Shown here in pieces: positions 15,424-23,299 of a DNA stretch of 64,000 bases (positions within the stretch are counted from its first letter, which is position 1; every line of letters begins with the position of its first letter). Below the pieces are notes generated by a model that was given only the letters and a program-made list of their open reading frames with translations, had not been told where the DNA came from and ran no database searches. The position numbers and the translations under genes are program-made. Source of the stretch: Clostridia bacterium (GTDB lineage Bacteria; Bacillota; Clostridia; Christensenellales; Borkfalkiaceae); NCBI GenBank assembly GCA_017626495.1, contig JAGAIP010000003.1, forward strand, positions 186,001 through 250,000, written 5' to 3'.

Positions 15424-15443
15424 GGGGCGGCAAACGCCGCCCC
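15424..15443 (-). terminator. GC-rich hairpin after galM
   Basis: Perfect 8-base arms GGGGCGGC and GCCGCCCC around AAAC, just past the galM stop and 12 bases before the peptidase ATG. Only a weak T tract (GTAGTTTT) follows, so termination may be partial. Confidence 0.6.
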
Positions 15444-15452
15444 TCTAACAGA

Positions 15453-16490
15453 TTATTTTACAGAAAAACGGTACGTTGCGACGAAGTGATAAACCTGACC
15501 CGCGTCGTAAATGGAAGAACCGTATTTTGCATAGGCAGGCACGTTGACGTTGTTGGGAATCGCCTGCGTTTCGAGACAGAACGCAGAACGCTTTGCATAG
15601 TGACCGCCCTTTCCGTCCTGATTCAGTCCGTTGCCTGCATAGAACTGTACCGCAGGCATATCGGTAAAGCATTCCATCACGATGCCCGTTCTCGGAGATA
15701 CGACTTCGGCATACTTTGCAAAGTTACCGCAACCGTTTTTAAGGATGTGGCAGTGATCGTAGCCGTTACCCTGTCTCAGTTCGATATCGTCCGCGTCGAT
15801 GTCTTTCCCCATCGCCTTGGGCGTATTGAAATCGAACGCCGTTCCTTTCACCTCTCTGAATGCGCCTTCGGGAATCATCGTGGCGTTGGTCGGCGTCATC
15901 ACGTCGGAATCGATCCAAAGCACGTTATCCATAGCGGTATCCGTTCCCGCGCCGTTCAAATTGAAATACGCATGGTTGGTGAGGTTGATTGCCGTCTTCT
16001 TGTCGGAAACGGCGGTATACTCGATTTTGAGTTCCTTGTTCACGAACGTATAGACGACCTCGACTTTGAGATTACCGGGATAGTTTTCCTCTCCGTCAAC
16101 GGAAAGATAAGACAGTTTCAATCCGTCTCCGACGATCTCGACGTCCCAGATTTTTTTGTCGAATCCGACTTCGCCGCCGTGCAGATGGTTTCCGCGATCG
16201 TTGCAGAAGAGCTGATACTCCGTTCCGTCAATGCTCATTTTACCGAGACCGATGCGGTTGCCGAATCTGCCGATGAGCGCGCCGAGGAATCCCCCGTTCT
16301 TTTCGTAACCCTCCACGTCGTCGTAACCGAGCACGACGTCTACGGGAGCTCCGCTTCGATCGGGAACGATAAGACTTTGAATCGTACCGCCGTAGTTCAA
16401 AATAACAACCTTGCTGTCGCCGTCCTGCATCGTGTACGCCAAAACGGTTTTGCCGTCTTTCGTTACACCGAATTCCTTTACTGTAACCAT
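15453..16490 (-). CDS. galM: Galactose mutarotase (aldose 1-epimerase)
   Basis: Cytosolic enzyme that interconverts alpha and beta galactose and feeds galactokinase. The 345 residues match the GalM family throughout: NYGGTIQSLIVPD, IGRFGNRIG, LFCNDRGNHLHGG with the active-site histidine, NLTNHAYFNLNG with the second histidine, and the late acid in FCLETQAIPN. The start has AGGAGA at good distance. It lies 35 bases downstream of galK, with which it forms a Leloir-pathway operon; galT and galE are not in the window. Confidence 0.95.
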   Translation of the reverse strand: MVTVKEFGVTKDGKTVLAYTMQDGDSKVVILNYGGTIQSLIVPDRSGAPVDVVLGYDDVEGYEKNGGFLGALIGRFGNRIGLGKMSIDGTEYQLFCNDRGNHLHGGEVGFDKKIWDVEIVGDGLKLSYLSVDGEENYPGNLKVEVVYTFVNKELKIEYTAVSDKKTAINLTNHAYFNLNGAGTDTAMDNVLWIDSDVMTPTNATMIPEGAFREVKGTAFDFNTPKAMGKDIDADDIELRQGNGYDHCHILKNGCGNFAKYAEVVSPRTGIVMECFTDMPAVQFYAGNGLNQDGKGGHYAKRSAFCLETQAIPNNVNVPAYAKYGSSIYDAGQVYHFVATYRFSVK

Positions 16491-16525
16491 ATGTTTCTCC
16501 TATTATCATCGGCTTTGCCGAAATT

Positions 16526-17740
16526 TTATCTGTCTACCCTTTCTGCGCCCGACGGACGAATCTTTGCGCGGAACACGTTCTCTGCGCCGAAAATTTTCGC
16601 CATGGAAGATACGTATCTCTCTTCCTCTTTTTCGGCAAGGATCGCAAGCACCGTGCCTGCAAACCCTCCGCCGTGAAGGCGAACCGCCCCGTCGCGAATG
16701 AGCCGTTTGGAAAGCTTGACGCCGAGCAAAATGGGTTGTCTGTCGCTTCCCGGAACGAAAGCGTTCTGCAAGTAAGCGACGGAACTGTCCCCCGACTCTT
16801 CCACACAACGGAGAAACTCCCCCGTATGGTTCTCTTTCAACGCGCGCGCCGCTATCTCGACCCGTCTGTTTTCATCGAAGAAATGGAACGCACGCAAGAT
16901 AGCGCGTTCGGAAACGACCTTTTTGAGCCCTGCGACGCCGTCGATAAATTCCCTGTAATAGACGTGACGAAGCGCCTCTTTCCCGAAATACGCGGCGACG
17001 CTCTTCATCTCGTTTTTGATTGCAGCATAGTGTTCCGTCAAAGCGGAATGCGAACCGCCCGTATTTGTAATCACGATGGAATATCCCGGGGGAGGCGCGA
17101 GCCGTTCGGACACGGGAGAAGAGGGAACTTTGAAATCAATCAGATTCATTCCCCCGTATGCGACGCCCGATTGATCCAAAAGACCGCACGGTTTTCCGAA
17201 ATACTCCGATTCCGCATATTGACCGATTGCAGCCTTGTCCACCGCGGTGAGCCGACCTTCGAGATAGAGATCGTTGAAAATCTCCGCAATCAACACCTCG
17301 AATGCGGCGGAGGACGAAACGCCTGCACCGCGGAACACGCAACTGTCCGTGTATGCGGTAAATCCTCCTAAGGTATATCCGCGGTCTGTGAGGTTCTTCG
17401 CAACGCCCTTTGCCATGGCGACACTCTTGCCGACCTCGCCCGTTTTGAGGCTGAGGTCATCGAGAGAAAAACGAATGGGGTAGAATCCTTCCGAACAGAT
17501 TTCAATCATTCTGTCGCTGCGTTTTGCAACCCCCGCAATGATGTCGCAGGAAATGGCTGAAACGATGACTTTTCCGTGTTGATGGTCGGTATGATTGCCG
17601 AGGATCTCCGCTCTTCCCGACGAGGAAAAAAAGCGTTCGGGAAGAGTCCCCTTTGCTTTCATTCTTTCTTCAAGGGCAAGATACCTCTTTTCGATCGCCT
17701 GCCGATCTGCATTTTCACCATAGTAACGTTCCGCATCCAT
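16526..17740 (-). CDS. galK: Galactokinase
   Basis: GHMP-superfamily kinase phosphorylating galactose at C1; 404 residues. The galactokinase signature reads SSGRAEILGNHTDHQHG, the GHMP phosphate loop VFRGAGVSSSAAFEVLI, the catalytic aspartate lies in KPCGLLDQSG, and the late motif is LHGGGFAGTVLAI. The usual GEHTD is GNHTD here, a form I recall from a clostridial galactokinase branch. The 60-residue N-terminal extension before the signature also fits that branch and supports this start. A promoter with perfect spacing puts the transcription start on the A of the ATG, and no ribosome site precedes it. Confidence 0.93.
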   Translation of the reverse strand: MDAERYYGENADRQAIEKRYLALEERMKAKGTLPERFFSSSGRAEILGNHTDHQHGKVIVSAISCDIIAGVAKRSDRMIEICSEGFYPIRFSLDDLSLKTGEVGKSVAMAKGVAKNLTDRGYTLGGFTAYTDSCVFRGAGVSSSAAFEVLIAEIFNDLYLEGRLTAVDKAAIGQYAESEYFGKPCGLLDQSGVAYGGMNLIDFKVPSSPVSERLAPPPGYSIVITNTGGSHSALTEHYAAIKNEMKSVAAYFGKEALRHVYYREFIDGVAGLKKVVSERAILRAFHFFDENRRVEIAARALKENHTGEFLRCVEESGDSSVAYLQNAFVPGSDRQPILLGVKLSKRLIRDGAVRLHGGGFAGTVLAILAEKEEERYVSSMAKIFGAENVFRAKIRPSGAERVDR

Positions 17741-17746
17741 AGCATG

Positions 17747-17775
17747 ATTATATCATATAAAAGTTTTTCTGTAAA
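17747..17775 (-). promoter_or_regulatory. galK: Promoter of galK, abutting its ATG
   Basis: Minus-strand TTTACA (17775-17770), 17-base spacer, perfect TATAAT (17752-17747). Six bases separate the -10 box from the ATG at 17740, so the expected first transcribed base is the A of ATG. Confidence 0.7.
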
Positions 17776-17806
17776 TATCTAAAATCATTTTGCGAAAAAT
17801 ATTTTT

Positions 17807-18496
17807 ATGAAACGAAACACCGACTTACTCCTCGCCTTTATGCTTGCCCTCGCCCTCTTTTTCGCCCTCTGCACGGGAAAAGTATACGCTAAAACCGTAA
17901 ACGTTCTGGCGGAAGAGACGGATCGGAAGGTCGTCTGTCTCACCTTCGACGACGGACCAAGCTCGCTCGTGACGCCGGTTATTTTGGATATTCTCGAAGA
18001 CGAACAAGTGCCTGCCACCTTTTTTCTCGTCGGACGCCAAATCGAAGGGAGAGAAGAGATCGTAAAGAGAATGGTACGGGAAGGACATTCCATAGGCATT
18101 CACACCTTTACGCACGAATATGAAAAGATCTACGCGTCGAAGGAATCCCTTCTCAAAGACATCGAACTTACAAGGCGCAAAATCGACGCTCTGACGGGAA
18201 TTTCCCCAAAGATTTACAGATTCCCGGGAGGCTCCTTTTCTATTCGGGAGGAGCTCAAATCCGCCGTAAAAGAACAAGGATATACTTATATCGACTGGAA
18301 CGCCTGTTGCAGAGACGGGGAGATCAAAAATGCGTCGCCCGACCGGCTCGTTCAGGAAGCCATATCGACCTCGAAAGAAAAAAACAAAGTCATTCTTCTC
18401 TTGCACGACTCCACGACGCACAAAGCCACCGCGGATGCGTTGCCGTCCATCATCTCCTATTATCGGGAACAGGGGTACGCCTTTTCCAAACTATAA
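17807..18496 (+). CDS. Secreted polysaccharide deacetylase (NodB/CE4 family)
   Basis: A 229-residue metal-dependent deacetylase exported by an N-terminal signal (residues 1-28, MKRNTDLLLAFMLALALFF then VYA-K). The NodB motifs are intact: TFDDGPS with the catalytic base and metal aspartate, IGIHTFTHEYE with the two metal histidines, RFPGGSF, and the LLLHDS histidine near the end. It probably removes acetyl groups from peptidoglycan or another envelope polymer; the PdaA-like spore cortex role is possible but unproven. No clear ribosome site precedes the ATG. It is divergent from galK and ends in a strong terminator. Confidence 0.9.
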   Translation: MKRNTDLLLAFMLALALFFALCTGKVYAKTVNVLAEETDRKVVCLTFDDGPSSLVTPVILDILEDEQVPATFFLVGRQIEGREEIVKRMVREGHSIGIHTFTHEYEKIYASKESLLKDIELTRRKIDALTGISPKIYRFPGGSFSIREELKSAVKEQGYTYIDWNACCRDGEIKNASPDRLVQEAISTSKEKNKVILLLHDSTTHKATADALPSIISYYREQGYAFSKL

Positions 18497-18501
18497 AAAA
18501 A

Positions 18502-18517
18502 GCGAGCTTTCGCTCGC
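18502..18517. terminator. Bidirectional terminator
   Basis: GCGAGC, loop TTTC, GCTCGC, flanked by seven A residues on the left and TTTTT on the right, between two convergent genes. Confidence 0.85.
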
Positions 18518-18523
18518 TTTTTC

Positions 18524-19234
18524 TCATTGCCCCGAACAAGCTCTTCCCTGCGGATAGAGCGGAAGTTCGAAAAATCCCGTACAGACTTCATGGGAGTATT
18601 CCTGTGCGGGCGGTATGGCGCAATAACCGTAAGAGGGAACGAGAAGTTCCACTTTCATGGTAATTTTCAGAATGACCGTGATACACGCCCGAATGGAAAA
18701 GCTGTGCGTCGCCGCGTTGTACGTTCCCTCGGGAGAAACGGCTGAAACGACCGCCTTGACCTCGTAGGGCATGATGGACGGCGCGGGAACGAACAACAGA
18801 ACGTCTTCCGCGACGTTGATGCTGACGTCGCTCTTACACTCCGTACCGCACGCGTCTATGTAAATAATTTCGAGGGGAATCCCCACGTTTGCCTGCACGC
18901 GGGAAAGTCCGCATTTATCGGGAACGCGGTCTACGGCAACCCCCGTAACTACGCCTTCGGAACTCGTCGAACGAGCGCTGACAAAGGTGAGGGGACAAAC
19001 GGGCTTGGGTTTATCGGGTTTATCGGTCCGATTGCATTCACAATCATGTTCGCATTCATGATTATGCTCGCGTTCCGACAGGCAGACGACGTAATTTTCA
19101 AGCTGAATCTGACGGATACAAGCGTCGAATACTTTATCTACCTGAATACAGACCTTTTCCCCCAGCCCTGCCAATGCGTTGCCCGTGATGGTTCCGGGAC
19201 ACTTATCCGAGCGAAAATCGGAAAAAAATGACAT
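18524..19234 (-). CDS. Cysteine- and histidine-rich conserved clostridial protein, possible spore-surface protein
   Basis: A 236-residue protein with no signal peptide and about 15 cysteines. It opens with CPGTITGNALAGLGEKVCIQ, has a metal-binding-like EHNHECEHDCEC stretch near residues 56-67 followed by a proline/lysine linker, then a predicted all-beta region (PSIMPYEVKAVVSAVS, VELLVPSYGYCAIPPAQEY, CTGFFELPLYP). The wording of these segments is familiar from unnamed clostridial proteins, but I cannot name a family with certainty; a distant likeness to SPOCS-type spore coat domains is inference only. GGAGG precedes the ATG. It follows a LysM gene by 36 bases on the same strand, which supports a coat or envelope role. 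Confidence 0.72.
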   Translation of the reverse strand: MSFFSDFRSDKCPGTITGNALAGLGEKVCIQVDKVFDACIRQIQLENYVVCLSEREHNHECEHDCECNRTDKPDKPKPVCPLTFVSARSTSSEGVVTGVAVDRVPDKCGLSRVQANVGIPLEIIYIDACGTECKSDVSINVAEDVLLFVPAPSIMPYEVKAVVSAVSPEGTYNAATHSFSIRACITVILKITMKVELLVPSYGYCAIPPAQEYSHEVCTGFFELPLYPQGRACSGQ

Positions 19235-19270
19235 ATTTAACCTCCGTGATTGAGAAAACTCTCTGTTATA

Positions 19271-19492
19271 TTATACGTCCTCCCCGTCTCCCCGGTGACT
19301 GAGACGGTACCATTTCGGCGCTTCCGTCCCTTTGGGAGGAAGAAGGAGAACGACGCCCTCTTTCCAACAGTCGAGTTCGTTGAGAGAGATGAGCGCATAG
19401 GGAGATACGCCGAACGCAGAACATACGTCCGAAATCGTTTGCCCCCTTTTCACAAGATACGTTTTCGAGGGAAAAAAAGTGAGGCTGTGCAT
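19271..19492 (-). CDS. Small LysM-domain protein
   Basis: A 73-residue protein consisting almost only of one LysM repeat: TYLVKRGQTISDVCSAFGVS, then PYALISLNELDCWKEG and VVLLLPP, residues about 11-54. LysM binds N-acetylglucosamine polymers such as peptidoglycan; single-domain LysM proteins are common in spore coats and cortex. No signal peptide is visible, consistent with deposition on the forespore from the mother cell. The ribosome site is weak. It is immediately upstream of the Cys/His-rich gene and divergent from the spoVB-type gene. Confidence 0.8.
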   Translation of the reverse strand: MHSLTFFPSKTYLVKRGQTISDVCSAFGVSPYALISLNELDCWKEGVVLLLPPKGTEAPKWYRLSHRGDGEDV

Positions 19493-19529
19493 GGTATAAG
19501 TTATGTTTTGTCCTCATAATTTAGACCGT

Positions 19530-21053
19530 ATGAAAACGCTTTACCGCTCCGCCTTTTACGTAACTTTATTCTCCGTTTTACAGCGCATGCTCGGATTTCT
19601 ATACCGCATCGTGCTCTCGCGCACGCTCTCTTCCGAAGGGGTGGGATTATATCAGATTGCAATCAGCGTATTCATGGTACTGCTCACCGCGTCGTCCTCG
19701 GGAATCCCCATCACCGTTTCGAGACTGCTCTCGAAGGGACGCGCGGAGGGAAAAGACGACAGAGGCGTATTATCGGCAGGACTTCTTCTCGCGCTCTCTA
19801 TCACCCTTCCGACGACGCTCGTCTTATTCCTGCTGCATACGCCGTTTTCCGTCGTTTTTTCGGACAAACGCGCCGAAACGGTATTTCTTCTCCTGCTCCC
19901 GTCTCTCTCTTTTTCCGCGGCGCATACGGTTCTGCGCGGTTTCTTTTGGGGAGAGAAGGATTTTCTACCCTATTCCGTCATAGAACTCGTAGAGGAGATC
20001 GTCATGATCGTGACGGGTACGGTGCTCGTCTTTCACGTCTCCGATCCCTTTGAAGGTGCAAAGCGCGCCGCAATCGCCGTGACGGCGTCGAACGTCGTCT
20101 CGTTCTCCCTCGCATTTCTCCTGTTTTTCAAAAAAGGAGGGAAATTTTTATCTCCCAAAGGATTCATGCGACCGCTTATCTCCTCCTCAACCCCCATCAC
20201 CGCCATGCGCTCGGGCGCAAGCGCGATCGATATGCTCATCGCGTTTTTCTTCCCTCTCATGCTCATGCGCCACGGAATGACGGGAACAGAAGCGCTGTCC
20301 GCATTCGGCGTACTCACGGGAATGGCGGTTCCCGTACTCTACGCGCCGTCCTCGCTCATCGGTTCGTTCGCACTCGTGCTCGTTCCCGAACTCTCGGAGC
20401 AGTATTACGGTCACGACACCGAGGCTCTGTCCGACTCCGTCCGCTCCTCGCTTTCGTTCAGCGCGCTCATTTCCTGCCTGTTTATCCCCTCGCTGTTTCT
20501 GTACGGAAAGGAGGCGGGAATCCTGCTCTTTTCCAACCGTACCAGCGGAGAGTACATCGCCTATTCCGCTTATCTGTTATTGCCCCTCTCGCTCAACATG
20601 ATCTCGTCGGGACTTCTCAACTCCATGCAAGGAGAGAAATTCACGTTCGTAAGCTTTTTGATCGGATCGGTCTTTTTCGTCGGGGGAACGTTACTTCTTG
20701 CCCCCTTTATCGGCCCCTGTTCCTATCTCGTCGGCATAGGGGCGGAAGGCGTCGTAACGTCCGTTTTACAGATTGTACGATCCGTTCAAAAGAGCAAAGC
20801 GGAAATCAAACCGTTCCGCACCCTCTTTTTACCGCTTCTTCTGACCATTCCCCCCATTTTGATCGGTATCCCCCTCAAAAAAGTCCTCTTTCTGTATTTC
20901 GGAACGATTCCTGCCATCTTCATCGGCTGTATCGTTCTCCTTTCCGCCGGCATTGCGCTCTACTTTATCGCAGGCTTTTTACCGAAAGGAAAGCTCGTTT
21001 TTCCACGCGCCAAAAAGCAAGAATTACGAAAAAAACAATCGGATTTCTATTGA
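19530..21053 (+). CDS. spoVB: Polysaccharide flippase of the SpoVB/MATE-like family
   Basis: A 507-residue, roughly 14-helix membrane protein of the MOP superfamily. The N-terminus YVTLFSVLQRMLGFLYRIVL, then SRTLSSEGVGLYQIAISVF, is typical of SpoVB, which is thought to move lipid-linked cortex peptidoglycan precursors in the mother cell. Internal ITVSRLLSKGRAEGK and GASAIDMLIAFFFPLML also fit. MurJ/Ytg-type flippases are the alternative. The start MKTLYRS at 19530 matches the family better than an in-frame ATG at 19503; neither has a good ribosome site. The divergent LysM gene and the nearby deacetylase make a spore-envelope neighbourhood. Confidence 0.85.
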   Translation: MKTLYRSAFYVTLFSVLQRMLGFLYRIVLSRTLSSEGVGLYQIAISVFMVLLTASSSGIPITVSRLLSKGRAEGKDDRGVLSAGLLLALSITLPTTLVLFLLHTPFSVVFSDKRAETVFLLLLPSLSFSAAHTVLRGFFWGEKDFLPYSVIELVEEIVMIVTGTVLVFHVSDPFEGAKRAAIAVTASNVVSFSLAFLLFFKKGGKFLSPKGFMRPLISSSTPITAMRSGASAIDMLIAFFFPLMLMRHGMTGTEALSAFGVLTGMAVPVLYAPSSLIGSFALVLVPELSEQYYGHDTEALSDSVRSSLSFSALISCLFIPSLFLYGKEAGILLFSNRTSGEYIAYSAYLLLPLSLNMISSGLLNSMQGEKFTFVSFLIGSVFFVGGTLLLAPFIGPCSYLVGIGAEGVVTSVLQIVRSVQKSKAEIKPFRTLFLPLLLTIPPILIGIPLKKVLFLYFGTIPAIFIGCIVLLSAGIALYFIAGFLPKGKLVFPRAKKQELRKKQSDFY

Positions 21054-21078
21054 CATACGGCAAATTTGCGTATAAAAT
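21050..21078 (+). promoter_or_regulatory. pgi: Promoter of pgi
   Basis: Perfect TTGACA (21050-21055), 17-base spacer, TAAAAT (21073-21078). The -35 box overlaps the stop codon of the flippase gene. The leader is about 39 bases and ends in AGGAGGT. Confidence 0.85.
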
Positions 21079-21123
21079 AGATATGTAAAATATTGCGGCA
21101 TAACCGCACGACAGGAGGTTAGT

Positions 21124-22557
21124 ATGGCATATAAGACAAAAGAGTGGCGCGATTCCATGCGGCTCGTTTTGGATTATAACAACGTAACGGATAAATTCCT
21201 CGGGGAAAAGGGATTTTCCAAAAAACAGTTCAAGGATATGAAAGCAAAAGCAGACCATGCTTTTGAATTTGTTAAGCAGAATCGCGGCAAAGACGAACTC
21301 TTCATGGGTTGGACGGAACTTCCTTACAATCAGAAGGAAATCGTCGCGGACATTCTTGCGACCGCAAAGAACGTGAGAGCGAAATTCGAGAACTTCGTCG
21401 TTCTCGGAATCGGAGGCTCTGCACTCGGCCCCATCGCGATTTTCCAGGCACTTTGCCATCTTCACTACAACGAACTTCCCAAAAAGATCAGAAAAGGCCC
21501 TAAATTCTACGTCGAGGACAACGTCGATCCCGTCAGAATGAAGGAACTTTTGGACGTCGTAGATCCGGCAAAGACGTGCTTTAACGTCATTTCCAAATCG
21601 GGCGCTACTTCCGAGACGATGACGCAGTACCTCATCATCGCGGATCTTCTCAAAAAAGCAGGCGTCAATATCGCAGATAACATGATTTTCACCACCGACG
21701 CGGCGCGCGGCAACCTCAACAAGATCTCCGCCGAACTCGGCGGCATCAAGAGCTACGTTCTTCCCGACGGCGTAGGCGGAAGATTCTCCGAGCTTTGCCC
21801 CGTAGGTCTCCTTCCTGCGGCGGTACTCGGAATCGACGTCAACGGCATGCTCGCAGGCGCGGCTTACATGGACAAAATCTGCTCCAAGCGCAGCATCGAT
21901 GAAAACCCCGCTCTGATGGCGGCTACCATTCAGTACATGGCAATGGAGAGCGGAAAGAACGTCGGCGTTCTGATGCCTTATTCCGACAACCTCAAATACA
22001 TCTCCGACTGGTATGCTCAACTCTGGGCTGAATCCCTCGGCAAGAACAAGACGCTCGACGGACAAGATTGCAACGTGGGTCAGACCCCCGTCAAGACGCT
22101 CGGCGTAACCGACCAGCACTCTCAGGTTCAGCTCTATACCGAAGGTCCGTTCGACAAGATCGTCACGTTCCTTTCCGTAGGACACTACAAGGAAGTTTCC
22201 CCCATCGCGCACGGATGCGAGAACATCCCCGACGTCGGATTCCTCGGCGGACACACGATGGAAGAACTCATTCAGGCTGAAAACAAAGCGACCGCATTCG
22301 CGCTCACGAAGGCAGGCAGAATGAACTATACGATTACCCTTCCCGAAATCAACGCGTTCACGATCGGTCAGCTCCTCTTCCTCTTCGAGCTTCAAACGGC
22401 TTATACGGGCGCAATGCTCAACATCGACACCTTCAACCAGCCCGGCGTAGAGGCAGGCAAGAAAGCAACCTTCGCACTTCTCGGCAAAGCAGGTTACGAG
22501 GCACAGAAGGAAGAAATGGACGGCGCATACGCTCCCGACCCTAAATTCATCATCTGA
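21124..22557 (+). CDS. pgi: Glucose-6-phosphate isomerase
   Basis: Glycolytic and gluconeogenic enzyme converting glucose 6-phosphate to fructose 6-phosphate, 477 residues. It has the sugar-phosphate-binding signature VVLGIGGSALGPIA, the SIS-fold loop ISKSGATSETMTQ, VGGRFSELCPVGLLPAA, and the late active-site lysine/glutamate region. The start has a perfect AGGAGGT site 4 bases before the ATG and its own strong promoter, so it is expected to be highly expressed as a single gene, ending in a strong terminator. Confidence 0.96.
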   Translation: MAYKTKEWRDSMRLVLDYNNVTDKFLGEKGFSKKQFKDMKAKADHAFEFVKQNRGKDELFMGWTELPYNQKEIVADILATAKNVRAKFENFVVLGIGGSALGPIAIFQALCHLHYNELPKKIRKGPKFYVEDNVDPVRMKELLDVVDPAKTCFNVISKSGATSETMTQYLIIADLLKKAGVNIADNMIFTTDAARGNLNKISAELGGIKSYVLPDGVGGRFSELCPVGLLPAAVLGIDVNGMLAGAAYMDKICSKRSIDENPALMAATIQYMAMESGKNVGVLMPYSDNLKYISDWYAQLWAESLGKNKTLDGQDCNVGQTPVKTLGVTDQHSQVQLYTEGPFDKIVTFLSVGHYKEVSPIAHGCENIPDVGFLGGHTMEELIQAENKATAFALTKAGRMNYTITLPEINAFTIGQLLFLFELQTAYTGAMLNIDTFNQPGVEAGKKATFALLGKAGYEAQKEEMDGAYAPDPKFII

Positions 22558-22569
22558 CATACGTTTACG

Positions 22570-22600
22570 AAAAAGGCTTTCCGTCACGGAAAGCCTTTTT
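22570..22600. terminator. Terminator of pgi
   Basis: Fourteen-base perfect arms, AAAAAGGCTTTCCG and its complement, around TCA, ending in a T run. Confidence 0.9.
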
Positions 22601-22685
22601 TATGTATAAAATCGTTCGCTACGGTCAAACATTACTTCGGGTTACATAAAATACTATGAGACCCGAAAGAAAAACGAGGTGAGCT

Positions 22686-23036
22686 ATGACCGTAAAACGT
22701 GGAGAACTGTATTATGCCGATTTAAGTCCCGTCGTGGGGAGCGAGCAGGGAGGCGTACGCCCCGTACTCATCGTGCAAAACGACATCGGGAACAAATATT
22801 CCCCCACCATCATCGCCGCCGCCGTAACGAGCAAGCTCGGAAAAGCCAAACTTCCCACGCATATCGAACTCCCGTCCGCGTTCGGACTTGCAAAAAACTC
22901 CGTCGTCCTGTTGGAACAAATTCGAACCATCGACAAAAAACGCTTAAAGGAACGCATCGGGGAACTACCCGACGCGACCATGCATAAAGTCAACCGCGCC
23001 ATTTTGATTTCCCTCGGCTTTATCGTTGACAATTAA
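22686..23036 (+). CDS. mazF: MazF/PemK-family endoribonuclease toxin without a visible antitoxin
   Basis: A 116-residue sequence-specific mRNA endonuclease of the MazF/EndoA type. Recognised by [32 protein letters not shown], the strand [10 protein letters not shown] with the conserved threonine/serine, and [13 protein letters not shown]. These include the catalytic arginine and threonine of MazF. A GAGGTGA site precedes the ATG. In Bacillus the antitoxin gene is directly upstream; here there are only 85 bases between the pgi terminator and the ATG, and no antitoxin frame fits upstream or downstream. Confidence 0.93.
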   Translation: MTVKRGELYYADLSPVVGSEQGGVRPVLIVQNDIGNKYSPTIIAAAVTSKLGKAKLPTHIELPSAFGLAKNSVVLLEQIRTIDKKRLKERIGELPDATMHKVNRAILISLGFIVDN

Positions 23037-23039
23037 AGA

Positions 23040-23058
23040 GCTCTCCGAACAGGAGAGC
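23040..23058 (+). terminator. Terminator of mazF
   Basis: GCTCTCC, 5-base loop, GGAGAGC, then CTTTTT, directly after the mazF stop. Confidence 0.85.
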
Positions 23059-23062
23059 CTTT

Positions 23063-23299
23063 TTAACGATGATAAAAGCCGTAGGGCGAATTTTTGCGTT
23101 TCGTGCGAACGGACATAACGTTCAGACAGTGCAACAGCATTGCGTCCGTCTCTTCCGATTCCCGTCCGCAGAGCATTTCCTCAAACAGTCTTTTTTCTTC
23201 TCCGCGCAGAGTGGACGCAAACGCGCGCATCGGATCGTTCTCCCCTGCATAGTATTCCTTCACGAACGAGACAAGCTTTTCGCGGTTTCTTTGATTCAT
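23063..23299 (-). CDS. Small unknown protein coupled to an ABC permease
   Basis: A 78-residue soluble, charged, mostly helical protein (RGEEKRLFEEMLCGRESEET, MLLHCLNVMSV) that I do not recognise. It is probably real because its ATG shares a base with the permease stop (TGATG), it is the last gene of the GntR/ABC operon, and it is followed by the terminator region shared with mazF. No membrane helix, signal or known motif is visible. It might modulate the transporter, but there is no direct evidence. Confidence 0.62.
   Translation of the reverse strand: MNQRNREKLVSFVKEYYAGENDPMRAFASTLRGEEKRLFEEMLCGRESEETDAMLLHCLNVMSVRTKRKNSPYGFYHR

Noticed and set aside
20965-22587. 540-codon open frame opposite pgi
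   Set aside because: Pgi on the other strand is certain, with promoter, ribosome site and terminator; the antisense frame crosses them all.
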